A stretch of 64,000 bases of DNA from Otis tarda (Eukaryota > Chordata > Aves > Otidiformes > Otididae), in the NCBI GenBank assembly GCA_026413225.1, contig CM048553.1:45796001-45860000 (forward strand), read 5' to 3'. Positions 51,001 through 61,381 of this stretch are shown here, piece after piece. Every line of letters begins with the position of its first letter. The stretch's first letter is position 1. Position numbers and translations under genes: made by a program. The notes under the pieces are model-generated. The model searched no databases. It was not told where the DNA came from and was given only the letters and a program-made list of their open reading frames with translations.

Positions 51001-54000
51001 ATCTGCAGGCAGATGTGTTGGAGCAACAGCACGGACACCTCTGGTACAAGCGAAACAAGAGCATTGGAGGGGCTGGGATGCTCTGAGGCAAATAGTGGTA
51101 TCTAAGCCCAGTGCTACTGATACCACTTCACGTACCTGCATGCTCCCTGAATAATCAGGTAATAAGGCAAATTACAGAGGTTTGTGGAAACTGACCCAGG
51201 AAGGTAGTAATGGGCAGAGACAACACGATCCCCACCACCTTCAGCAAAGAAATAGCTTGACCTTGTCTAGAGCAGGATTTAGGGATACAGTTTAGTTGTC
51301 GAAGGTTAACCAACACTTTTTAAAAAGCCTCGTCTAAATAAATACCCTGCCCTGGCACTGTGTTTATGCCCATAAAACACGAGAAAGAAGATGTCTGAGA
51401 GCAGCGAGGGCTGGTGAGCAGCCCCCAGATCACCCTCATTGACTCCTGCGCCCAGAGAGCAGAGTGAAATCTCTGTCTCTCACTGAGAGGGATGCCAACC
51501 GCTGAGCATCCCTGCTCTCACCGCCTCCAAAACACGGGGGCCAGCGGTGTGAGCAGCCAGTCCCTTCCCACGTCACAACCCCAGGGCAAGCCTGTAGGGA
51601 CATGGCTGGGCTCTTACCACGAATGTGTGGAGCAGGGCTGAGCTGAGTTACTGGGCAAAAGTCGGTCTAGAAGACTTCAGTTAAGGGAGGGCAGGTGCTC
51701 GTGCCATGCACGAGGACACAGAGAGCTGCAGATGCAGCGCTGGTGTCTCCTCCTAAACATTTCCCTTCAAAGGACCCTGACAAAGGCTTTCAAAACTGTC
51801 TAATGATCTTGGACGTCTAGCTGGTAATACTGAAATGGAAAAAGACTTTCAGAAGGTGCTTACCAAGCACATGCTAAAAACCCCTCCTCAGGTCCCAGAC
51901 TGAGCAGCCAGGTCTATCAGACACTTCAGAAGACCTTCAGCAGCAGTTTTTCCTAAACTGAAATTTGCAGACTGGTCTCTGACAGCAGACTTGGTTGGGA
52001 TAGTGAAGGCATGTCCTGCAAATGCACTGTTACAGCAAGCTGACAGTAGGGTGGTTTCATTAGCAAAACAGGTCCAGCAGAGAAAGGATGGGAGAAAGCG
52101 TGAAGTAATGCCAAGGAAGTAATTTCCCAATTTTGATTAAAAGCAGGTTTGTTTTGGCAAAGGCCTGACGATGCAAAATATAACTGTTTCCATGCATCTA
52201 TTGCAACACCCTTCACTTTAAAAAAATCTATCCTACCATGCATGTGCTATTTTTAACAATTACAATAAGGGAAAAATGTCAATATGTTCCTTATTAGACT
52301 TGTCTACACGGAACCATATCTCAAATGATAAACCCAGATTTGTTACACTGATACAAATCTCTCAATACTAGGCCAAAGGAAAATCTGAGAAACTTAATCT
52401 TGGCGGCACATCCAAGAGAAAATTAAGAGGTACTTGATTACAATCTGCAAGAGGTGTCTGACAACTGAGGATGCCATTTTTGAGCAGAAAAAAAGCATAA
52501 TGAAACTCAACAGCTAGGAAGCAAAACAAGAAAAATGCAGATTGCAAATAAAAGGGATTTTCACAGGAGAGCAACTAACGATGAGAAAAAAAAGTGGCCA
52601 GCAGTGTTGCATTCTTTAAGTCACCTGAAGACTTGACTACATCAAGACTAGGTGTCTTTGGAGAAGATATGTTCCAGCTCAACCACAATTTATGTGCTCG
52701 GTTGTGGGAATAATGGGGTGAAATGTGATGTATTAACGAAAGGCCCAGACTAAACGAGCATGATTCCCCTTGCTTTGAACTTTTTTATTCTGAAGAGTAG
52801 CTTAACTCGGTTTGACCAAAGCCAATTTCTCAGAAACTCAAGCTACGCTGAAATAAATGTGGTTTAAATGAAGTGATCTGTACCAATTTAATTAAGTCTT
52901 TTTGAAGTCCTCTTTAGTTAAAGCAACTAAAGTTTTGAAGTTTCTCCTCAAAGACACAGCTTTTCTGAGCAGGAGAAAACAGCTATGAAGATCCAAGAGC
53001 CGAGTATTTTTCTGGGAAACATATTTATATTTTTGTATGTTTTCACAATTACAAGCAGCTGTACCGATGGATCAGATTTCCAGTCCTCTCTAAGAAAAGT
53101 GTGCATCTGTTCTATTTATTTCCAGTCTCTCAAAGGATTCTTTAAAACGCTGCTCTTTTATGTCGACCAGCTGTGGCGGTCCACGGCAAGGCAATGCAAG
53201 AGTGTAACACAGGGAGGGCCAGTGTTTTCATGTTGGCGCTCCAGGCCCTCCCTTTCGCTCTAAATACTTGGTATACATTTTCAGTTTTCTCGATTAGTCA
53301 GCCAGAAAAAGAGAGGAAGCAAAAATGCCTACTTTTTCAGTGGAGTATAAAAACGTCCATCGGTCAGCTTTCCCATGGACACCATGGGAGCACGGCTCTG
53401 GCAACAAATTTCCGCTCCGCTTTGCACCAGCCCCTTACCCAGCCCCAGGCACTCAAAAGGAGAGGCTGTGCAAAGGGAGGATTTGCCAAAAACGAAGGAT
53501 AATGGCCAGCCTAAGTCACCTCACCCTGACAAAACCCAGGCTTCTACCCAAATCTTAGTGTTAAACAAGGACAGAGAAAGCTGAGTAGCAGCAAAACAAA
53601 AAATACAAGCCCTCTCTCCACAAAACCCAGCTTCTGCTCCAACTTCTTGTCAAACGGGCATTTGCAAATACTAACAGCAAAATCTGGACCACTTAGGGGG
53701 AAAAAAAAGCCAACCTTAAAATAAACCAAATCACTCTGAGGAGAGAACGTATTTCCAGCTTCCCAGAGGTTTACCCTTGCTACTCAGATCCTTGCAAAAC
53801 TCCCCAATTCCAGTGCCAGGAAATAACTCTGCCACAAAGTCTCGCGGCACAGACTCGCATCCCGTTCCTCAGAGTCAGTGTTGCATCAGCAGGACCGGAG
53901 CCCCCGTGCAGCCGGGAAGCCGCTGCGACCGGCTGCCGCACCAGTTGGCCTCCCGCCCCGCGCAGGAATCTCATCCTCTCAAACCCAGAGATGGAAATAA

Positions 54001-54192
54001 AAAGGCAGCTGGCTTCCAAGAAACAATGTCCAATTGCCTGATAGCAGCTTGCGTGTTAACACCCATGCACCCAGGCAGCTGATGGGAGATGGAAGTCCCT
54101 GTAGAAGGAAAATCACCTTTCTCCATCCAGTGCTACCCTATTAAAAGTCACAGGTAACTGCCAATGTTCAGAAGTAAAAAAGAGGCACTTAC
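48026..54192 (-). other. MTURN: MTURN intron 2 (about 6.2 kb)
   Basis: This intron lies between the CCC|GTAAGT donor at 54192 and the TTTGTAG acceptor at 48026. I saw no LINE, LTR or SINE of recognisable family and no coding-like frame. Reading frames of 60-120 codons here have no family resemblance and are chance. A repeat-free block near 48830-48990 is AT-rich and ordered-looking, but nothing specific can be claimed for it. Confidence 0.85.
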
Positions 54193-54315
54193 GGGTCTGA
54201 AGGATTTGAAGACTTTTTCCAATATTTCATGTAGTGTCTTTTTCCCACAGGAGGAGATGTAATCCTGTGCGAGCTGCAGAAAAGGTAAGCAGTCCTCGCT
54301 TTCGCTCCACACGTG
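54193..54315 (-). CDS. MTURN: Maturin, coding exon 2 (residues 55-95)
   Basis: This 123-bp internal exon encodes 41 residues, beginning HVWSESEDCLPFLQLAQDY and ending KVFKSFRP, which I recognise as the central block of maturin. The acceptor is a pyrimidine-rich tract ending TTTCAG just above 54315. The donor is CCC|GTAAGT at 54193/54192. Both junctions are phase 0, so exon 1 (ending in TTC) and exon 3 (starting with TTA) join without frameshift. The open frame continues a few codons into intron 2 (VSASFLLL) before stopping, which is intron read-through rather than an alternative product. An Ile at the HEIL position replaces the Val I recall in human, a conservative change. The exon lies about 5.9 kb downstream of exon 1 and 6.2 kb upstream of exon 3. 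Confidence 0.93.
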
Positions 54316-57299
54316 CTGAAAGCCAACAGCAAGACAAGAGAGAAAAGGCATTAACAGGAATTCACGCTGGCCTTTCCATGTGATTTTATAAGGTGACACG
54401 TTGTAAACATCTGCCAAAGTACACTGGGCCTCCTGCAGTCCAGACCCGCACTGGGGACGGGAGCTGCAGGCTGTTTCAGAAGCCACACTTCTGAGGAGGA
54501 ACCTTGATTTTATTAACACGACGCATCAGAAAGTGAGGAAATTGATCCAGAAGAGAAAACACCTTATGACTGCACCAGCAATGAAGGAGACGCACACATT
54601 GCGCACATGCATTTTACCAATAAAGGTGTTTTCATTTGACATCAGCCCTGCTCAGACCTGGAAGTCACATTGTTTTTTCTCTTCTCCTGCCTCATCCACT
54701 GCAGAGAAGCCCTCAGGAAGAGCTAAAGCATCTCTTTGTCCTCCTGGTGTTAGTGCAAGTGTGATGTGACCCTGAAGGTGGAACTTGATGTGTAATTGTC
54801 TTGATGATGCAGAAGAAAATATGGAAAATATACCCGCAGGTTAGACAGAGAGCCAAGAAGAGAGACTTGGGCACTCACAACATCCCGACACTCCATCCTT
54901 CTCTGTTTTGAGAAGGACCCAAATCTTCTTCTCTTGGGCAGGCACATTTAAACCCATTTGGGATATTCTTCTCATCTTGCTCTTGCTTTGGAGACGCTGG
55001 TTCCCCAGCCTGGCCCTGTGAAGCCTCTCCCAAAACTGATGCGTGTTCTGCTGCTACAAGGTTGTTGGAAACGGAGCTGGTGAGCAATGCTGGAAGCACG
55101 CAGGCAGCAATGCTTCTTGCACGCACAGGCAGCACAAGCTAACACAAACTTTTAAAGACCTCCTCTTTGAAGACTTTGTGCATGGGACTGTCTTAGGCCG
55201 TCTGCTACAGAGAGAAGCATAATACTACAAAATTGGTTTTGAGACTCTTATACCTCTATTTTCACACAGCAGCTCTTTTCCCCAAAGCACCATGCGGCTT
55301 TTTACTGCGCAATAAACAGTAGGTTACGCTTACACAGGGAAAGAGGAGGGTCTCTCTGAAGCTTAACTAACATTTATGAAAGGAGTCAGAACGACAGATG
55401 TTTCCAACCCTAACATCAGGCTTGCACGCCGCCTTCCTGTTCAGTGGCCACGAATACCTGCCAGGGATGCAGTTTTACACTTATTGAAAAAAAAACCCAC
55501 TACTTAACATCACCTAAGCTGCATCTTTAAGATGAGAACTGTAACTGCCTTGCTCTGAGCCTCACTTGACCCACATTTTCTTTGCTGCTTGTTGCGTTTT
55601 ACAAGCACAAACTTAGTGAAATGTTTGGTTATGAAAAGAGCCCTGCCTTACTGAGTAGGTTCTGCTCTTTCCATATAACCAGAGTCATCTCTTAACCAGC
55701 TTGGCAATAAAAATACAAAAATAAGTTCTTTACTGTCTTGCCAGCGCTCAAAGGCACATACCACAAGTCTCATGATACTTCATGCCATCTTAGAGTAGTC
55801 CTTGTAGTCCCTGTAGTCCTATAAATACACAACCAAATCTCAGCTTCCGTTTACAACAACAGCAGCAAAAAAAAAAAAAGAATATCCACACTTCTTGATT
55901 TCTATGGCCTAAAAAGGCAGAAGGTAGATGAAGCGAACTCAAATGAACCCTCTTTAAAACATCAAATCAACGCTTTCAAATCACAACATTTTAAGAACAG
56001 CCTTGAGATTTCAGAGGCCTAGCCCACGATTTCTTAATACTTGGGGTTAGCAATAACTGTTCAGCTACTTTTAAATCTTGGCATCAAACTTAAGAGCTGG
56101 ATGTTGCAGCTTGGCAATTCATGGCTCGTGCTAAACCTGCTGTAATTATTTATATGTATAAAATGATTATGACTGCTAACATCCTGATTCTTGTTTAAAT
56201 TGTGGCTTTTGACTACCAGAGTTATACACAGGAGCTTCCACATAAATGAAAATCAGGCCCTTCCCTTTTATAAATAATAGCTACTTCGTTCCCCAGGGGA
56301 AGTTAACTCCATGTTGCCCTATCATGTTTTCACAGTCTCTTTCCAAGCCACACCGCATTTTGGACTCCGGCGTGAATTGGCCAGCAGTAGCACAGCATAA
56401 GATGACCTAGCACGAGGGGAAAACCTAAGCGAATAACTTGATCACTGAGCCTTTGAAGAGACTTTCTGGCATAGCACCGTAAGGCAGCCAGCAAGTAAGG
56501 CTTCCAACAATTTTTCCACATCTGCAGAAGATTTAAAACCTTGGCTGCAGCAACAAACGCACTACGAAAGGTCTCACGTGCCATTAGGGCATGCATCTCC
56601 TTCGGAAGTGGCTTGATTTCATCTTCCCCCCTGAGAAAAATCCTTAAATGTAATAAAGAGCGGGGTTATAACACCTATATATTCAGCTGCATCCACAGCT
56701 CTCGGTAGACGTTCAGCTTGGCACCGAGGCAGCGCAGGAACCCAGTCGCACCACTGACTCGCACATCTCCAGAGGAACCTGCAAAAGGAATTTTGGCCTC
56801 TCGAAATAAAAACAGACGTAATTTGAGGATTCAGCTCTTGCTTAGAAAGTTAGAGCAGTCAGTGAGGCTCCACACACAGAGATGCTTTTCCTGGAAAAAG
56901 CCCTGACGCCCGAGAATCTCTTTGCAGCAGGAAAAGCGGGCCGCTGGCAAACTGGTAGACCACAGTGCTTGGCCATGGCTGCACAATTAAAAAAATATTA
57001 ACCTCATCATCTGAGTATGCATTTTCCAAGCTAGCCCAGCTTTGCTCACGGTTGCTTTGTGTCACTACAAAAGCACACAGCCACTGATTTCCACCTCAGC
57101 TGACCTAGGATCATGGTTGAATTATTTAGTTCAGCATCCACACACAGCAGATAGCTGAGGCAATTCACGGGGTGACATCTGGGGGGGTTTGCTTTCCCTC
57201 ACACCTTTCAATGATTCAGTGTTGCTGGACGACAGAGTCACTTGCTGGACCACCTTTTTCTAACCAGCCCACCTGTTGAGCATGGCAGCAAAACTTTTT

Positions 57300-57640
57300 C
57301 TTTGTGAGGATAATTAGACTTGCAGAAAATATTCAGACTCACTGACTCTGTTCGAAAATATCTGACAGGAAACCTCGCATCAAGGCGGCATCATATTTTT
57401 ATTTGCTTTATTGGTTACTTTGAATACGAGCAATAACACGGTGACAAAACAGATGACAGACTATAAACAACAGCATGGCAACTCTCACCCTCATCGGTTA
57501 TAGCTATCCAAGTCCAATTAGTTTTTTGAGAACACCACGAGCCTCAGGAGCTAAATTATACGTAGTTCGGCTGTCTAAAATGCTGATTCAGAGAATTTTA
57601 GTGTCCAGGTGGTACTGAAAATGCCAGCAGGCATATACAT
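57300..57640. promoter_or_regulatory. Candidate intronic regulatory block in MTURN intron 1
   Basis: AT-rich, repeat-free sequence with TTTTTATTTGCTTTATTGG, ACTATAAACAAC (forkhead-like) and CCAATTAGTTTT (homeodomain-like). Its position about 2.7-3 kb inside intron 1 fits an intronic enhancer. The evidence is compositional. Confidence 0.25.
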
Positions 57641-58643
57641 GAGTCTTCTGCATCCCTAGCAGGTTAAAAACCTAGTCCAAACATACCTTTACAGGAAATT
57701 AAAATTATTTATGATTGTTGTGATCTGGAATCTGTGATTTTACACAACATTCAGAGTCATTCTCCCCTGGACTGCATCTTGGCAACCTTTCCATGTTGTT
57801 CTTCTCCTCCCTTTTAAGTTAATTGTGCTGATCATTTCCTCCTTACAAGTGGATTATCACGGACTTCTCTGGCACCTCCTACATAGCTTTTTTAAGTCAC
57901 ATTATCATGAAGTGAAGATGTATAGAAAGAGAACAAGAACACCAGGCATCAGATGCTTATTAAACATGAGGCTCCTTGATAAGAGCCACAGGGTGCAAAA
58001 AGGCCATAAAGTGTGTCACTGTGAATTCTGTTTATATGTACTCACTTTCACACTCCATTATGTTACTGGAGCCACGCAACAAGGCTCAAGCACAAATGAG
58101 AATCAGCCCCTGGCTTGTATTCAGTCTCCTTAAAATAAACTTTAGCCTGGAATTGCACGTAGAAAGGAAACTGATCTTCTGGAACACGAAAAACCAAAGT
58201 GACTCCAAAAAAACAAGATATCCAAGCTGGGAGCAGAAACGAAGTCCCACAGTGCATTAGGAGCAGAAAGCACGATGCTGGTGAATCAGCTCATTAGTGG
58301 CTCTTAATCGCATTAAAGAGACACCATCAATGGGAAAAGAATTAAGAATGACACCTATCTGCTTGTCTTAAAAGTATTATGACTGCAAGAAGTCCCTCAA
58401 GTAACAACGCCAACAAAAGACAGAAGAAAACACTGCTCCTAGTCTTTCACTGTTTATGTTCTGCGTTTGACAGGAGTTGGCCCTTCTGTTCAGTTTTACT
58501 ACCGGCGGCTCTGGGCGGGGAGTCCTTCCCACAGCAACCCTGGAATGAAAATAGTTGCCAAAAAAAAGGGAAAACGTGGTTGCAAACCCACAAAAATTGG
58601 CCGGTGTTGGAAGCACGGGAATAGGGTCTGCAGCTGCTTAAGC

Positions 58644-58661
58644 TTTTTTTTTTTTTTTTTT
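58644..58661 (+). repeat. T18 homopolymer in MTURN intron 1
   Basis: 18 T on plus, that is A18 in the sense of the gene. No upstream SINE or retrocopy body was recognised. Confidence 0.6.
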
Positions 58662-59721
58662 AAGTTGACTAGGTTTTGTTTTGAAAGAGTTTGCTCAATT
58701 ATTGAGCAGTATATAAAGAAATAACGCACATCTAAGAAAAATAACGAGCTGTCTTTGCAATTTCCGATATCACTAGCATCCAGTAACAACTTTAGCCTAG
58801 TCCTGCAGTTGGATTCAGAGGTATCCTGGCTTACGAGTCTAGCAGGCATGGCCCTTCCTGGGCAGGGGCATCTCTAGAGGGGAGCGAGCGCCGGGGTTCG
58901 GCACGCTCTCAGGGAAGACGGTCTGGGAAGGTGGCTCCACAGGGCTTAGTCCCACCATGGCCCAGGAGAGTCCACAGCCGGAGACGCCTTGCTCCCACAG
59001 CTGGGACGGAGGCTGAAGGTTTCGCGTATCCCTGGAGAGATGCATAACTAAACTCCAGGCAGCTTCTTTCATAATTCAACGGGACCATCTGCCCAACATA
59101 ACAAATAAACGTCCTGTCCACTGGGATATGCGGTCTTGGAGAAGTCACTTCGGCGCTCTTTGTTTCCAGGAACCCGCCCGTCTGATGGGCTCACACTCCA
59201 CTTACCTGACGGAAAGGGAATTCATGGACATTTGGCAGCAGGTTGAGGGATGAAAGTTGCGCCAGGAAGGGAAGGACCTACAACATTCCCACAATAATGG
59301 TCTGTGCTGGGAGCTATTTTTTTTTTTTAATAGAATGAAATTCTTTAATTCTGGTTAACCAGAGCTTTGCAGGTTACTCCTGGCGAGGCGTTGCTTTCCA
59401 GTAACTCTCTTCTCGCACTTCTGCTCGCAGAAGCAGATGGGAACAACCCATCCCCCCCCATCCTAAAGCCAGGGGTTGTTTCACCGGTGCCATTTCTGCA
59501 CAAACTCGCCGCGGAACTCCGTCACGGGTGGGGAGGGGAGGCGGCGGCACCTGCCCTGGTCCCCCTACCCCGACGGGCTCCGGGGGGGGTGGGGAGGCGC
59601 GGCCCTCCTGTCATCCTGACTCCATTTTATTCCTGCCCATTCTCCATTTGCCGTGACAGCCCCGCCAGCCCGCCCGTCCCTGCGCCGTGCCCCGGCCCCC
59701 TGGGAGGGTGGAGGGGGCCGC

Positions 59722-59732
59722 GGGGGGGGGGG
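59722..59732 (+). repeat. G11 run in intron 1 near the promoter
   Basis: An uninterrupted run of 11 G on plus (C on the transcribed gene's sense strand), flanked by GGGGG and GGGG tracts. It is a potential G-quadruplex region and a likely place for sequencing or assembly error. Confidence 0.6.
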
Positions 59733-60013
59733 ACAGGGGCCGCAGCCCCCGCGGGGCGCTAGAGGAGCCGGAGAGGGGAGGGGGCTCGCACCCCTCTGCC
59801 CCCTCCCGGAGCCCGCAGCCTCCCCCCGGGCCGGGGTGAAGAGGAAGGCGGGGGGGTCCCTGCCCGCGGGGCCGCCCCGCACCGGCAGCGGACTCCATTT
59901 TGCAGACTGTGGTGCGCGCCGGGGAGGATCCCCCGGCCCTGTCCCCCCGCCACCCCCGCCCTCCATCCCCGCATCCCTCCGCCCCTCCAGGGCACAGCCC
60001 CGTCCTCTGCACA

Positions 60014-60027
60014 CCCCCCCCCCCCCC
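60014..60027 (+). repeat. C-homopolymer (about 14 C) in intron 1
   Basis: A run of about 14 C on plus, so G on the MTURN sense strand, 150 bp inside intron 1. It is a potential quadruplex or i-motif, and its length may vary. Confidence 0.6.
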
Positions 60028-60107
60028 ACCCCTGCACCGGCGTGCTCCCCCACGCACCGGGAACCTGCACGGAGTGGAGAGGCGGGGGAGCGGGGATGTC
60101 CCAAAGC

Positions 60108-60150
60108 GGTGCACACGCACGGATACCCACGCACGGATACCCACGCACGC
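60108..60150 (+). repeat. Tandem 14-bp repeat beside the exon 1 donor
   Basis: The unit GGATACCCACGCAC occurs twice in tandem with partial flanking copies. It ends about 20 bases from the splice donor of exon 1, inside intron 1. It has the appearance of a small minisatellite duplication. Confidence 0.7.
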
Positions 60151-60171
60151 CCCGCTCCCCGAGTCACTCAC

Positions 60172-60333
60172 GAAATTGTCGCCGCAGGAGGCCTCCGGGC
60201 AGAGGACGTAGAAGGAGACGCCGGGCTCGGCGTAGAAGTCCATCCGCCGCTCCGTCTCCTCGGCGGCGATGAGCTGGAAGGGCGTGCGGGCGCACCACCG
60301 CTCCGCCGCCTCCGCCAGCGCCTCGAAAGCCAT
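60172..60333 (-). CDS. MTURN: Maturin, coding exon 1 (residues 1-54)
   Basis: This exon encodes the first 54 residues of maturin, a small, mostly cytoplasmic vertebrate protein reported to promote neural progenitor differentiation and, in cell culture, megakaryocyte differentiation. It has no known enzymatic activity. The frame starts MAFEALAEAAERWC and contains the family block EETERRMDFYAEPGVSFYV at residues 25-43, followed by a CGDNF end. The start codon has a strong Kozak context, with G at -3 and G at +4. The exon ends after a complete TTC codon at a consensus donor (GTGAGT, read on the minus strand from 60171), so the join is phase 0. The open frame runs past the donor into intron 1, but that tail is Gly/Arg/Pro-rich and does not resemble maturin. 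Compared with the human N terminus as I remember it, residues 2-20 carry several Ala/Arg/Glu substitutions, while residues 25-43 are nearly unchanged. The exon sits inside a CpG island. Confidence 0.93.
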
Positions 60334-60593
60334 CGCCGCCGCCGCCGCCTCCTCCCGCCCGCCGCCGCCGGGATCCGCGCCCCCGCCCCCCGCGCCCCCG
60401 CCCCCCGCGCGCGCCCGCCCGCCCCGCGCCGCCTCGCCGGGCTCCCCCCCCCCAGCTCTCCCCTGCTCTCCCCCGCCGCGGGTGCAGGCGAGGAGGGAAC
60501 GGGGGCGTCAGGCCCCGGGCAGCCGCCCACTCCCCTCCCTCACTCGCGGCGTGGGGAGGGGTTTGGGATGGGAGGGGGAAAGCGCTGCAGACA

Positions 60594-60598
60594 ATTGG
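60594..60598 (-). promoter_or_regulatory. Candidate CCAAT box upstream of MTURN
   Basis: CCAAT on the minus strand (ATTGG on plus), about 260 bp upstream of the start codon, at the upstream edge of the GC-rich block. The position is compatible with an NF-Y site if transcription starts near 60500. It is a single short motif, so weak evidence. Confidence 0.3.
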
Positions 60599-60895
60599 GC
60601 TGACGCCTTCTGGCAACTTGGGCGGAAATCCCACCTGGGGACGCGCCGCTCCTCCGTTTCTCCCTTCCCAGAGCCCATCCAGAATCTCCCCCTTCTTCCC
60701 CGACGGTTTGGGACAACGGCGCTGGGGACCGAGGGGTTTGCGGTTCGGTTTGTGTCCCCCCCTTCCTAGCAGAGCCCAAGCGACCCTGCGTGCGTCTGGC
60801 GCGGAACCTGAGACCCGAGAGCCCATCCGCGTTCGTGAAAGGGCCCGAGGTGCCTCTTGTGCCATGAGGGACAACAAATACCCCCAAACCTGGTC

Positions 60896-60917
60896 GGGGG
60901 GGGGTGGGGGGGGGTTG
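60896..60917 (+). repeat. G9-T-G9 tract upstream of MTURN
   Basis: Two runs of nine G separated by a single T, then TTGG. A strong candidate G-quadruplex at the upstream edge of the CpG island. Confidence 0.7.
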
Positions 60918-61038
60918 GCTGAAGGCCCAGGATCTTGTGGAGGCGACCAGGTTAGGAGTAGCAGGTAGAAGAATTTGGATGGACAAAGGCGACATCAGCT
61001 GCCAAATAACGCCCGACTGCTGTTTCCTCTCTCCACAG

Positions 61039-61375
61039 CGGTGTTTTTAACTGCATCGCCACCATGAGTACCAAATGCCCAGCCGATGAGGTCTGTGTTA
61101 CACATCTGTCATTCGTACGAGTTGGTGCAAAAATCATTCAACCCCTGGTGACGGAACCGATGAGGCCGAGGAAGGCAACACCAGTACCCTGCCTGCCTGG
61201 CCTGGGGCGCGCTCCCAGCACCCAGGCCAGTGTGCTCGGCCCCGCCGTCGTCGGCTCCTGCCCCACGGCTTTGCCCAACATGAGTGCAGCTGAGCTCAGT
61301 CCCCACGACACCACAGAGAAAAAAGCTCCACTGGCGTTGCAGCGGAGTGCTGAGGTGTCAGGAAATGCCAGCAAC
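61039..61375 (+). other. Candidate exon of a divergent transcript (unproven)
   Basis: A convincing acceptor (pyrimidine tract ending CTCCACAG at 61038) and a consensus donor (AAC|GTGAGT at 61376) frame 337 bp on the plus strand, pointing away from MTURN. Inside is an ATG at 61064 in a near-perfect Kozak context (GCCACCATG). A frame of 121 codons runs from it through the donor to 61429. I recognise no domain in the frame: it starts MSTKCPADEVC and later becomes Ala/Ser/Pro-rich. CpG-island promoters often fire in both directions, so a lncRNA or short coding transcript is possible. Chance occurrence of all signals is also possible. Confidence 0.25.
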
Positions 61376-61381
61376 GTGAGT

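Larger units (their letters stand above)
54316..60171 (-). other. MTURN: MTURN intron 1 (about 5.9 kb)
   Basis: This intron lies between the TTC|GTGAGT donor at 60171 and the TTTCAG acceptor at 54316. Its first kilobase is part of the CpG island, with long G/C homopolymers and a tandem 14-bp repeat beside the donor. The rest is AT-rich and free of recognisable young repeats. It has a T18 run (58644-58661) and an AT-rich block at about 57300-57640 that looks like a candidate regulatory element. No alternative first exon with maturin-like coding sequence was seen. Confidence 0.85.
59500..60900. promoter_or_regulatory. MTURN: CpG island and MTURN promoter region
   Basis: Very GC-rich sequence dense in CpG, CCGCCC/GGGCGG-type SP1 sites and long C or G runs. 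It spans the first coding exon, the start of intron 1 and several hundred bases upstream of the ATG. No TATA box was seen at a convincing place on the minus strand, consistent with a TATA-less CpG-island promoter. The transcription start is not determinable from the sequence; it should lie between about 60335 and 60600. The large open frames on both strands here are a by-product of low stop-codon frequency. Confidence 0.85.

Noticed and set aside
59611-60171. Continuation of the MTURN exon 1 frame to 240 codons
   Set aside because: A consensus donor follows codon 54, and the next codons do not resemble maturin, while exons 2 and 3 restore the full known protein.
59653-60603. 316-codon plus-strand open frame
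   Set aside because: It is antisense to MTURN exon 1 inside the CpG island. The protein is nearly all Pro/Arg/Ala/Gly, an effect of few stop codons in GC-rich DNA.
60164-60877. 237-codon minus-strand frame upstream of and across exon 1
   Set aside because: It is in a different frame from maturin, Gly/Arg-rich, and best explained by CpG-island composition.
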